This document shows positions 7,793-14,315 of a DNA stretch of 14,315 bases, one piece after another. The notes beneath the pieces were generated by a model. It saw only the letters and a list, made by a program, of their open reading frames with translations. It was not told the origin of the DNA and did no database searches. A program made the position numbers and the translations under genes. Source of the DNA: Candidatus Anaerobutyricum stercoripullorum. Lineage in GTDB: Bacteria; Bacillota; Clostridia; Lachnospirales; Lachnospiraceae. Where the stretch lies: positions 1-14,315 of the forward strand of contig DXEQ01000179.1 of NCBI GenBank assembly GCA_019114885.1, written 5' to 3'. The stretch's first letter is position 1. The number at the start of each line of letters is the position of its first letter.

Positions 7793-9142
7793 ATGCTCAT
7801 CAGACATTACGACTTTCCTTCCGCGCTGCCGGAACCGGACACGCAGGAAGATTCCTATACATTCCTTGATATCGAGACCACCGGTCTGAAACGGGACACC
7901 ACCATCCTCTATCTGATCGGCTGCGGATTCCATACAGACGGCGGGTTCCATATCATTCAGTGGTTCAATGACGACGGAGTCAGTGAGCCGGAGATGCTCG
8001 CGGCTCTTCGCGATTTTCTGGCGTCGCGCCCGTCGCCTCTCTTTACTTTTAACGGGGAGAGCTTTGACATCCCCTACCTGAACCGCCACTATGAACTGAA
8101 TGAGATGGCGTACCGCCTGCCGGAGAAAGATTCCCTGGACCTGTACCGGGCTCTCCGTCCGTTTCAGGCACTCTTTCATCTTTCCCGCGGAACCCAGAAA
8201 GACTGGGAAGCCTTTCTGGGCATTGACCGGGAAGACCCGTATCGCGGCGGACAGCTCATCTCCTTCTATAAAAAATATCTTCGCACGAAGGACACAGATC
8301 TTCTTGACCTTCTTCTCCTCCACAACATGGAGGATATCCGCGGAATGGAGGCGCTTCTTCCCCTCACCGCCTGTGTCGATCTGCTGCAGCATACGTTTTT
8401 GCTTGAAAATGTATCTCTGTCCGGAGAGCTTTTGCCGGATGCAGAGAATCCTGGCGCCGACGCGGATTGCGCCGCTCTCACAGAAAAGGAAGCGGCAGAC
8501 ATAAGACATTCGCAATACCTCACGGCAGACATAAGACACCCGCAATACCTCACGGCAGTCTGCCGTCTGCGCCGCCCCCTGCCAAAACCATTGCAGGTCA
8601 CAACTGCTTTCTCCGACATGCTTCCACAAAAAACCGCAGACACTGCGGCTGTGGAGCGGACGAAAACTCCAGCACTCCAACCGGCCCCCCGCCGGATTGA
8701 CCGAGCGGACGACTTTTTCTCTCTTTCTATTGCAGGGGACAGGATAACGATGCGCGTTCCTGTGCTGCAGGGCAGTCTGAAATACTTTTATCCCGATTAC
8801 CGGAATTATTATTATCTCCCGGAAGAAGACCGGGCTATTCACAAATCGGTCGGTTGCTACGTGGACAGCCGTTTCCGGGAGAAGGCGAAACCGGACACCT
8901 GCTATGTGCGAAAAGAGGGACTGTTTCTGCCGGTTTTTCCCGAGAAAAAATATAAAGGAATCCGGACAGGCCCAAAGACGTATGTGGACGCCCTCCCCCT
9001 TTATAAACATAGCTGCCGGGAGAAGCTCTCCTTCGTGGAACTGCAGCCGCTGGCCACCGGAGACCCGGAGGTCTTTAACCGATATCTGTGCGATCTGATG
9101 AAAGAGATCCTGATCGCGGACATACACAAAAATGCCGGATAA
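7793..9142 (+). CDS. YprB-like ribonuclease H-fold exonuclease domain protein
   Basis: This is a 449-residue protein. The N-terminal RNase H-like domain of the YprB family (about 18-200) has the DEDDh exonuclease residues: D26 and E28 in FLDIETTGL, D92 in FNGESFDIPYL, and H177 and D181 in HNMEDIRGM. It is therefore probably a 3'-5' exonuclease acting on DNA or RNA; the substrate is unknown. A poorly conserved Ala/Pro-rich linker (about 215-305) contains two 10-residue tandem repeats. A C-terminal region (about 306-440) rich in aromatic residues (YFYPDYRNYYYLP) resembles no domain I can name. The start at 7793 is chosen for its AAAGGA ribosome site and promoter position. An ATG 33 bp upstream is too close to the predicted transcript start. 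It is divergent from ruvA, so a link to DNA repair is possible but is inference. In Bacillus, yprB neighbours the helicase gene yprA; no helicase gene is present here. Confidence 0.85.
   Translation: MLIRHYDFPSALPEPDTQEDSYTFLDIETTGLKRDTTILYLIGCGFHTDGGFHIIQWFNDDGVSEPEMLAALRDFLASRPSPLFTFNGESFDIPYLNRHYELNEMAYRLPEKDSLDLYRALRPFQALFHLSRGTQKDWEAFLGIDREDPYRGGQLISFYKKYLRTKDTDLLDLLLLHNMEDIRGMEALLPLTACVDLLQHTFLLENVSLSGELLPDAENPGADADCAALTEKEAADIRHSQYLTADIRHPQYLTAVCRLRRPLPKPLQVTTAFSDMLPQKTADTAAVERTKTPALQPAPRRIDRADDFFSLSIAGDRITMRVPVLQGSLKYFYPDYRNYYYLPEEDRAIHKSVGCYVDSRFREKAKPDTCYVRKEGLFLPVFPEKKYKGIRTGPKTYVDALPLYKHSCREKLSFVELQPLATGDPEVFNRYLCDLMKEILIADIHKNAG
8493..8558 (+). repeat. 30-bp in-frame tandem duplication in the YprB-like gene
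   Basis: Two consecutive 30-bp units (8493-8522 and 8523-8552) differ at only two bases, and the first 6 bp of a third unit follow (8553-8558). In frame they encode ADIRHSQYLT and ADIRHPQYLT (residues 235-254), giving a serine/proline difference. The unit length is a multiple of three, so the reading frame is kept. The repeat lies in the linker, away from the catalytic residues. Confidence 0.93.
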
Positions 9143-9154
9143 AACCCGCCAAAC

Positions 9155-9185
9155 AAAAAAGCTGTCACCCGGGACAGCTTTTTTT
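9155..9185. terminator. Bidirectional intrinsic terminator between convergent genes
   Basis: An A-tract and GCTGTC (9155-9166), a 6-nt loop, then GACAGC and seven Ts (9173-9185) form a 12-bp stem. It is symmetric, with As before and Ts after, so it can stop transcription from the exonuclease gene (ending at 9142) and from the flavodiiron gene (ending at 9205) alike. Confidence 0.9.
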
Positions 9186-9204
9186 ATATGTATCAGACAA
9201 AAAT

Positions 9205-10362
9205 TTATTTCATCTCTTTTGCCAGAGCGGCGATCTGTTCTTTGTTGGCCTCATTCATGGCGGACTTGATGGTCACTGTGGTATCGGCAAATGTGATATT
9301 GGCGGATTTGTCAAACGCCGCCTTCATTACCTTGGCTGCCGTTGGCGCCCAGGTACCGTTCTCCACAAACGCAACCTTGCGGTTCTGATAGCCTCTCTCT
9401 GTGATCTCAGCCAGGAAGTTGCGCATAAACGGGAAGATATCCGCATTGTATGTAGTGGTCGCGAGAACCAGCTTGCCGTAACGGAAGGCGTCTTCCACCG
9501 CTTCTGCCATATCGCAGCGGGCCAGATCGTTGACAACGACCTTCGGGCAACCTTCTTCCGTGAGCTTCTGTGCCAGAAGTTCCACAGCAGCCTTTGTGTG
9601 ACCGTATACGGATGTATAGGCGATCACCGTTCCCTCGCTCTCCACACCGTAGGAAGACCAGGTGTTGTAGAGGTCAAGATAATAGCCGAGGTTCTCCGTG
9701 AGGACCGGTCCGTGCAGCGGGCAGATGATCTGGATATCGAGTGCAGCTGCCTTCGCTAAAAGCTTCTGGACCATCGCGCCGTATTTGCCCACGATACCGA
9801 TATAATATCTTCTCGCCTCGCAGGCCCACTCTTCTTCCACATCGAGAGCGCCGAACTTGCCGAAACCATCCGCAGAGAACAGCACTTTATCTGTGGAATC
9901 GTAAGTCACCATAACCTCCGGCCAGTGTACCATCGGAGCAAACACAAAGGTAAAGGTGTGCTTGCCGGTGGAGAGGCTCTCCCCGTCTTTTACCATCACC
10001 TTTCTGTCAGCAAAATCTGTGCCGAAGAACTGTTTCATCATGTTGAAGGTCATGGCGTTGGCTACGATCTTCGCCTCCGGATACTTCGCCGCAAAATTCG
10101 CGATATTGGCGGAATGATCCGGCTCCATATGCTGTACGATCAGATAGTCCGGTGTGCGGTCGCCGAGAACCTCTGCCATATTTGCCAGCCATTCATCGGT
10201 GAAGTGCGCGTCCACCGTATCAAACACAGCAATCTTCTCATCCATGACAACATAGGAGTTGTAGGCCATGCCGTTCGGCACAACGTACTGTCCCTCAAAG
10301 AGATCAATCTGATGATCATTGACGCCTACGTAATAAATATCTTCTGTTACCTTGCTAAACAT
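9205..10362 (-). CDS. fprA: A-type flavodiiron protein (FprA family)
   Basis: This 385-residue cytoplasmic enzyme of the flavodiiron family reduces O2 to water and/or NO to N2O in anaerobes. The N-terminal metallo-beta-lactamase-like domain (about 1-240) carries all expected di-iron ligands: H78-x-E80-x-D82-H83, H146, D165 and H217. The C-terminal flavodoxin domain (about 245-385) has an FMN-binding loop at TSVYGHTKAA (250-259). There is no rubredoxin or reductase extension, so electrons must come from a separate donor such as rubredoxin, which is not encoded here. The ATG at 10362 follows GAGGTGA at good spacing. The gene is monocistronic: it has its own promoter at 10467-10495 and ends at a shared terminator. 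O2 versus NO preference cannot be read from the sequence. Confidence 0.96.
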   Translation of the reverse strand: MFSKVTEDIYYVGVNDHQIDLFEGQYVVPNGMAYNSYVVMDEKIAVFDTVDAHFTDEWLANMAEVLGDRTPDYLIVQHMEPDHSANIANFAAKYPEAKIVANAMTFNMMKQFFGTDFADRKVMVKDGESLSTGKHTFTFVFAPMVHWPEVMVTYDSTDKVLFSADGFGKFGALDVEEEWACEARRYYIGIVGKYGAMVQKLLAKAAALDIQIICPLHGPVLTENLGYYLDLYNTWSSYGVESEGTVIAYTSVYGHTKAAVELLAQKLTEEGCPKVVVNDLARCDMAEAVEDAFRYGKLVLATTTYNADIFPFMRNFLAEITERGYQNRKVAFVENGTWAPTAAKVMKAAFDKSANITFADTTVTIKSAMNEANKEQIAALAKEMK

Positions 10363-10406
10363 AATTTCACCTCATAGAATAAAAAATGTATCATGATTTA
10401 TCTTTT

Positions 10407-10462
10407 ATGCTGTGAATAAAAGGACATATATTGTGAATCATCTGTCCTTTATTGCACAGCAT
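10407..10462 (-). promoter_or_regulatory. Long inverted repeat at the start of the flavodiiron leader
   Basis: In the minus-strand RNA the arm ATGCTGTGCAATAAAGGACA (10462-10443) can pair with TGTCCTTTTATTCACAGCAT (10426-10407). This gives about 19 pairs with one single-base bulge on each side and a 16-nt loop. It begins at about the transcription start predicted from the -10 at 10467-10472. No U-run follows directly, so it does not look like a terminator. It may protect the mRNA 5' end, act as a regulatory leader, or at DNA level serve as an operator. Confidence 0.6.
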
Positions 10463-10466
10463 CTTG

Positions 10467-10495
10467 ATTATACGGGATTTCCCATGAAAAAACAA
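10467..10495 (-). promoter_or_regulatory. Promoter of the flavodiiron gene
   Basis: On the minus strand TTGTTT (10490-10495) is followed by exactly 17 bp and a perfect TATAAT (10467-10472). The predicted 5' leader is about 98 nt. The spacer holds a small palindromic core, GGGA-AA-TCCC, that could bind a regulator, though no known operator consensus is recognised. Confidence 0.65.
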
Positions 10496-10526
10496 GGGTA
10501 TCCCAATACATTTCCTGTATCTTTAC

Positions 10527-10566
10527 AAAAACATCGCTGCCGTTCCCGCACTGCATTGACGGCGCG
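10527..10566 (-). terminator. Possible weak terminator of the ABC transporter operon
   Basis: Directly after the ABC transporter stop codon the minus strand reads CGCGCCGT, then a 15-nt loop, then ACGGC-A-GCG. This can form an 8-bp stem with one bulge, followed after three bases (ATG) by TTTTT. The loop is long and the T run short, so termination would be partial at best. Confidence 0.35.
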
Positions 10567-12321
10567 TCATACATTTGCAAACTGACTGTTGTAAAGATTT
10601 GCATAGAATCCGTTCTGCGCCAGCAGGCTGTCGTGATCGCCTTTTTCGATGATCTTTCCGTCCCGCATGACCAGAATGATATCGGCATTCTGGATCGTGG
10701 AGAGACGGTGGGCCACAATGAAGCTGGTCCGTCCTTCCATGAGCTTGGCAAAAGCGTTCTGAATCCGCTGTTCCGTGCGGGTATCGATGGAGGAGGTCGC
10801 CTCGTCGAGAATGAGCATCTCCGGCACATGGAGCATCACCCTCGTGATACAGAGAAGCTGTTTCTGTCCCTGGCTCATGCCGGCGCCGTCGTCGGTGATC
10901 ATAGTATCCAGCCCCTTCGGCATCTTTTTGATGAAACCGTAGGAGTGGGCTTCTTTTGCCGCATGGATGATCTCCTCATCGGAGTAGGACGTATCTCCCA
11001 GGGTGATATTTTCCCGGACGGTGCCTGTCTTCAGCCACGTATCCTGCAATACCATGCCGTAAGAATGCCGCAGGCTTTCGCGGGTGATCTTCCGGATATC
11101 CGTGCCGTCCACCTGGATACTGCCGCCGTTTACATCATAGAACCGCATGAGCAGGTTGATCACTGTTGTCTTGCCACAGCCGGTCGGCCCTACGATGGCC
11201 ACCCGCTGTCCCTTTTCCACCTGCAGATTAAAGTCTTCGATGAGAGGTACGTCAGGCAGATAGGAGAAATCCACATGGGAAAGCGTCACATTTCCCTGCA
11301 CCTCTTTCAGAACCGCCGCATCCGGTGCATCCGGCGTCTGCGGCTTCTCATCAATCAACTCGAAGATTCTGGCCGCGCAGGCGAAAGCGTTCTGTAACTC
11401 TGTCACCACGCCAGAGATCTCGTTAAACGGCTTCGTATACTGGTTGGCATAGCTTAAAAGCACCGTAAGCTGGCCCACGGAAAGCCCGCCGGAAAGCGCC
11501 ACCAGCGCGCCGGAGAGCGCCACGCTGGCATAAACCAGACTGTTGACAAATCTTGTACACGGATTGACGAGAGACGAATAGAAGGTGGCCTGGAGAGAAC
11601 ATTTCTGCAGGCGGCCGTTGACCTCGTCAAACCGCTTCTGTGCCGTCGGCTCATAGCCGAAGGCCCGAACCACCTTCTGGCCTTCCATCACTTCCTCAAT
11701 CAGAGCCGTCTCCTCTCCCCTTGTCTCCGACTGCAGCCGGAACATGGAATACGTGTGGCTGGCGATAAACCTTGCCACAAAGAGAGAGATCGGCGTCAGA
11801 CAGATGACCAGCAGGGCGATCCATCCATGGATGGAAAACATGAAGCCGATGGTTCCAAGAATCGTGATGACGCCGGTAAAAAACTGGGTAAATCCCATGA
11901 GAAGACCGTCGGCAAACTGATCCACATCGGCAATGACCCGGCTCACCACATCGCCGTAGGAATGTCCGTCCACATATTTTAACGGCAGGATCTCGATCTT
12001 ATCCATGGCCCGATTGCGGATGTCTCTGGTCACATGGAAGGTAATCCGGTTGTTGCAGATATTCATGACCCACTGGGCCAGACCGGTGAGCAGCGCCGCC
12101 GCCACACCGTAAAGCAGAATCCGGCGTATCGCCGCAAAATCCACCTGTCCCGGCCCCAGGATACAGTCGATGGCCTCTCCCATCAGGATGGGCAGATACA
12201 GCGTTCCCGCCACGGTGAGAGCCGCCATCACAATGGAGACCAGGATAAAAAAGCCCTGCGGTTTTAAATAATGGAAAAGACGGGCCGCCGTTTCCTTCTG
12301 TGTCAATGTCTTCTTTTCCAT
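10567..12321 (-). CDS. ABC exporter half-transporter, catalytically complete subunit
   Basis: This 584-residue half-transporter has an N-terminal six-helix exporter domain (about 20-320) fused to a nucleotide-binding domain (about 345-584). Motifs are Walker A GPTGCGKTT (378-386), Q-loop Q426, signature MSQGQ (482-486), Walker B LILDEA with catalytic E507, and H-loop H538. The non-canonical signature MSQGQ in place of LSGGQ is usual for the complete-Walker B partner of heterodimeric exporters such as LmrCD, BmrCD and TM287/288. The gene starts 2 bp after the stop of the upstream half-transporter gene, with AAGGAGG inside that gene's end, indicating co-transcription and probable coupled translation. 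The substrate cannot be deduced: families of this type export drugs, lipids or peptides. No regulator gene is adjacent inside the window. Confidence 0.95.
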   Translation of the reverse strand: MEKKTLTQKETAARLFHYLKPQGFFILVSIVMAALTVAGTLYLPILMGEAIDCILGPGQVDFAAIRRILLYGVAAALLTGLAQWVMNICNNRITFHVTRDIRNRAMDKIEILPLKYVDGHSYGDVVSRVIADVDQFADGLLMGFTQFFTGVITILGTIGFMFSIHGWIALLVICLTPISLFVARFIASHTYSMFRLQSETRGEETALIEEVMEGQKVVRAFGYEPTAQKRFDEVNGRLQKCSLQATFYSSLVNPCTRFVNSLVYASVALSGALVALSGGLSVGQLTVLLSYANQYTKPFNEISGVVTELQNAFACAARIFELIDEKPQTPDAPDAAVLKEVQGNVTLSHVDFSYLPDVPLIEDFNLQVEKGQRVAIVGPTGCGKTTVINLLMRFYDVNGGSIQVDGTDIRKITRESLRHSYGMVLQDTWLKTGTVRENITLGDTSYSDEEIIHAAKEAHSYGFIKKMPKGLDTMITDDGAGMSQGQKQLLCITRVMLHVPEMLILDEATSSIDTRTEQRIQNAFAKLMEGRTSFIVAHRLSTIQNADIILVMRDGKIIEKGDHDSLLAQNGFYANLYNSQFANV

Positions 12322-12323
12322 GA

Positions 12324-14042
12324 TCAGGCCTCCTTCTTATACTGTGTCTCGTAAATCTCTCTGTAGATATCGCAGGAATCCAGCAGTTCCTGATGGGTTC
12401 CCATCCCGACGATCTGTCCGTCATCCAGCACCAGAATCTGGTCGGCATGGAGGATAGAGGAGGCGCGCTGGGCCACAATAAACACGGTTGGACGATGCGG
12501 CATCTTCTGCACGGCCTGTCGCAGACGGGCGTCCGTGGCATAGTCGAGGGCGGACGCACTGTCATCCATGATGAGGATCGGCGCCTTTTTAAGGATTGCT
12601 CTTGCCAGCGTCATCCTCTGTTTCTGTCCGCCAGAGAGGTTCCTTCCTCCCTGTTCTACTTCCGCATCCAGCCGTCCTTCTTTCTTATCCACGAACTCTT
12701 TTGCCTGAGAGATGCACAGCGCTTCCTCCATCTCTTCCTCGCTGGCGTCCGGCACCCCCATGCGCAGGTTGCTCCGTATCGTCCCGGCAAAAAGCTGCGC
12801 CTTCTGCGGCACCACAGAAACCAGGTCCCGAAGTTCCCGGAAGGTGTACTCCCGGATATCCCGACCGAACAGGGCGACCGTTCCCGACTCCGCATCATAA
12901 AAACGTGGAATCAGATTGATAAGCGTCGTCTTACCCGCGCCGGTACCGCCAATGATTCCGATGGTCTGCCCCGGCTGTGCCTGGAAACTAATGCCGCTGA
13001 TGGCCGCCTCGCCGCCCTCATTATACCGAAAAGCCACGTCGCGAAACTCCACGGCAGGCGCACCGGCAGCGCAGGAGGCTCCCTCGCCTTCCTCCATGGC
13101 AGGCACAGAATCAAAAATATCTTTCACCCTGCTGACACTGGCCAGCGCTCGGGTGATGGTCACGATCAGGTTTGCAAACTTGATCAGTTCCACGAGAATC
13201 TGAGAGAGGTAATTGTAAAGAGCCACCACTTCTCCCTGTGACAGAGAACCGGCGTTGACCCGCACGGCTCCTGCCTGAATCAGAACGATGATCGCCAGAT
13301 TGATGATCACCAGCGTCAGCGGATTGGTGAGGCCGGAGATCATACCGGCGAACTTCTGCAGTCCGGTAAGCCGCTCGTTGGCTGATACAAACTGCTGCTT
13401 CTCACCCTCCTCCCGGTTAAACGCCCGGATGACCCGGACACCCGTCAGGTTCTCTCTTGTGATGTTCAGGATCCGGTCCAGCGCCGCCTGTACATTTTTA
13501 TAGATCGGGCGGGTTACCGCCATGACTGTAAACACGACAATGGACAAAAGCGGGATTGTCACCACAAAGATCAGCGCCGCCTTCACATCAATGGTGAAAG
13601 CCATGATCATGGCGCCGAACACGATGAACGGAGATCGCAGGAACAGACGCAGCACCATGTTGATGCCGTTTTGCACCTGATTGATGTCGCTGGTCATACG
13701 GGTGATCAGCGTGGAACTGCCGATGGCGTCCATCTCCGTGTACCCGAAGGACAGGATGTGGGCAAACAGCTTTGAGCGCATGGCTGTCGCCGCGCCCACC
13801 GCCGATTTGGCCGCAAAATACTGGGCCGTCACGGAAAAGAGCAGGCCGATGAGAGCCAGCGCAAAAAGCAGAAGGCTCATGAGCCAGATATAGGGCCTGT
13901 CCTCATGATAGATACCCTGGTCGATGATCGCCGCCACTACCAGCGGCACGAAAAGCTCCAGAATCGCCTCCAGCATCTTAAAAAGCGGAGCGAGGACGCT
14001 TTCCTTTTTGTAGTCTTTCATGAATTGGATGATCATTCTCAT
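12324..14042 (-). CDS. ABC exporter half-transporter, degenerate-site subunit
   Basis: This 572-residue half-transporter has a membrane domain at about 15-310 and a nucleotide-binding domain at about 330-572. Walker A is GGTGAGKT (365-372), Q-loop Q413, and the signature is a canonical LSGGQ (469-473). The residue after the Walker B aspartate is D494 instead of glutamate, and the H-loop histidine is Q525. These two changes mark the degenerate ATP site of heterodimeric exporters, so this protein should pair with the product of the gene 2 bp downstream. The start at 14042 is preferred over an ATG at 14141: it gives a normal N-terminus (MRMIIQFMKDYKKES) and has a GAGGGA ribosome site. The extra 33 residues would be translated from leader sequence with no family resemblance. 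Confidence 0.94.
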   Translation of the reverse strand: MRMIIQFMKDYKKESVLAPLFKMLEAILELFVPLVVAAIIDQGIYHEDRPYIWLMSLLLFALALIGLLFSVTAQYFAAKSAVGAATAMRSKLFAHILSFGYTEMDAIGSSTLITRMTSDINQVQNGINMVLRLFLRSPFIVFGAMIMAFTIDVKAALIFVVTIPLLSIVVFTVMAVTRPIYKNVQAALDRILNITRENLTGVRVIRAFNREEGEKQQFVSANERLTGLQKFAGMISGLTNPLTLVIINLAIIVLIQAGAVRVNAGSLSQGEVVALYNYLSQILVELIKFANLIVTITRALASVSRVKDIFDSVPAMEEGEGASCAAGAPAVEFRDVAFRYNEGGEAAISGISFQAQPGQTIGIIGGTGAGKTTLINLIPRFYDAESGTVALFGRDIREYTFRELRDLVSVVPQKAQLFAGTIRSNLRMGVPDASEEEMEEALCISQAKEFVDKKEGRLDAEVEQGGRNLSGGQKQRMTLARAILKKAPILIMDDSASALDYATDARLRQAVQKMPHRPTVFIVAQRASSILHADQILVLDDGQIVGMGTHQELLDSCDIYREIYETQYKKEA

Positions 14043-14141
14043 AGCATTCTTCCCTCTTAGAATATTGTTGTTTTTATAGTCTACCATCTTTCGCCCATAT
14101 TTAAAAGTTTTTAATCCGATACACTGCCAAAAAAACAACAC
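14043..14141 (-). other. Leader region of the ABC transporter operon
   Basis: This AT-rich region lies between the operon start codon and the upstream terminator and should contain the operon promoter. A TATAAA hexamer is present near the middle, but no -35 at proper spacing stands out. A TTGGCA further upstream has no matching -10. I therefore do not assign a precise promoter or an operator. Confidence 0.4.
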
Positions 14142-14169
14142 AAAAAGGCCGCCTTCCGGCAGCCTTTTT
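14142..14169. terminator. Intrinsic terminator, bidirectional in shape
   Basis: AAAAAGGCCGCC and GGCAGCCTTTTT form a 12-bp stem with a single C-A mismatch and a TTCC tetraloop, flanked by A and T runs. Its position fits termination of the minus-strand gene whose stop lies at 14266, keeping that transcript out of the ABC operon. The stretch 14170-14265 between them holds no gene I can support. Confidence 0.85.
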
Positions 14170-14265
14170 GCAACACATAATCTAAACTAAAAAAGGATAA
14201 AAATATGATCACTCACCATTCCCGCACAAATCCTGTCAAAAACGGATGAGACGTATCTGAAAATA

Positions 14266-14315
14266 TTAATGGCAATGTCCGCCGCAGTGCTTACAGTCAC
14301 CTCCGCACTGAATGG
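14266..14315 (-). CDS. C-terminus of a small Cys/His-rich protein, possibly FeoB-associated (partial)
   Basis: Only the last 16 codons are visible, continuing beyond the right edge. The tail reads IQCGGDCKHCGGHCH followed by TAA, with four cysteines and three histidines in the final 13 residues. This spacing resembles the Cys-rich tail of small membrane proteins found beside FeoB iron transporters (FeoB-associated Cys-rich family), where the tail is thought to bind metal. The rest of the protein and its neighbours are outside the window, so the assignment is tentative. The reading frame itself is supported by the well-placed terminator downstream. Confidence 0.5.
   Translation of the reverse strand, partial: IQCGGDCKHCGGHCH

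Noticed and set aside
8493..8558. Possible minimal CRISPR array (two 30-bp repeats)
   Set aside because: The units are directly adjacent with no spacers and lie inside a coding frame, so this is a tandem duplication and not an array.
8634..8648. CCGCAG-ACA-CTGCGG hairpin inside the exonuclease gene as a terminator or operator
   Set aside because: It has only 6 bp with a 3-nt loop and no T run, and lies in the middle of a coding sequence. Such palindromes are expected by chance in GC-rich DNA.
7745..9127. A 460-codon open frame on the minus strand opposite the YprB-like gene
   Set aside because: It mirrors the real gene in the antisense frame. It has no recognisable domain, while the plus-strand frame has a full DEDDh motif set, a promoter and a ribosome site. 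Its length reflects the GC-rich codon pattern of the sense gene.
11927..11980. Membrane domain of the second ABC subunit considered as a separate permease
   Set aside because: The frame continues without interruption into the nucleotide-binding domain, so this is one fused half-transporter.
14043..14141. 33-residue N-terminal extension of the first ABC half-transporter
   Set aside because: It would be translated from AT-rich leader sequence next to a terminator, without a ribosome site. The shorter form begins like other family members.
14205..14249. Tiny plus-strand frame (14 codons) preceded by AAAGGA, possible leader peptide
   Set aside because: It is very short, lies in the 3' region of a minus-strand gene, and has no gene downstream on the plus strand that it could regulate.

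Overview
This window is ordinary bacterial chromosome with densely packed genes and moderately high GC. Gene content and order point to the Clostridia, most likely a Lachnospiraceae-like anaerobe. The pointers are ruvA-ruvB followed by zapA, a long U32/DUF3656 protein, a SEDS protein with extra N-terminal membrane segments, and a short class B PBP, plus a rubredoxin-less flavodiiron protein. The genus cannot be told from the sequence alone. No tRNA, rRNA, CRISPR array, insertion sequence or prophage was seen.

Layout. Positions 1-105 hold a minus-strand promoter and RBS for a gene beyond the left edge. From 7650 down to 106 runs a six-gene minus-strand cluster: ruvA, ruvB, zapA, a U32 peptidase-family protein (probably an RlhA-type rRNA hydroxylase), an FtsW/RodA-family glycan polymerase, and a penicillin-binding transpeptidase. 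Spacings are 35 bp or less, and two junctions overlap (29 and 47 bp), so this reads as one operon joining Holliday-junction processing, division-ring assembly, ribosome modification and septal or lateral wall synthesis. A divergent promoter pair at 7688-7748 serves ruvA (minus) and a YprB-like DEDDh exonuclease (plus, 7793-9142).

The exonuclease gene converges on a flavodiiron protein gene (9205-10362, minus), and the two share a bidirectional terminator at 9155-9185. The flavodiiron gene has its own promoter with a perfect -10, and a long inverted repeat begins at the predicted transcription start. Upstream of it, 10567-14042 (minus) encodes the two halves of a heterodimeric ABC exporter with one degenerate ATP site, a few bp apart and probably co-transcribed. 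A strong terminator at 14142-14169 closes a gene that enters from the right. Only its Cys/His-rich C-terminus (14266-14315) is visible, and it resembles FeoB-associated small proteins.

I found no clear previously undescribed system. The most useful oddities are the flavodiiron leader hairpin, the in-frame 30-bp tandem duplication in the YprB-like gene, the hairpin and direct repeat in the U32 linker, and the combined recombination/division/wall operon.
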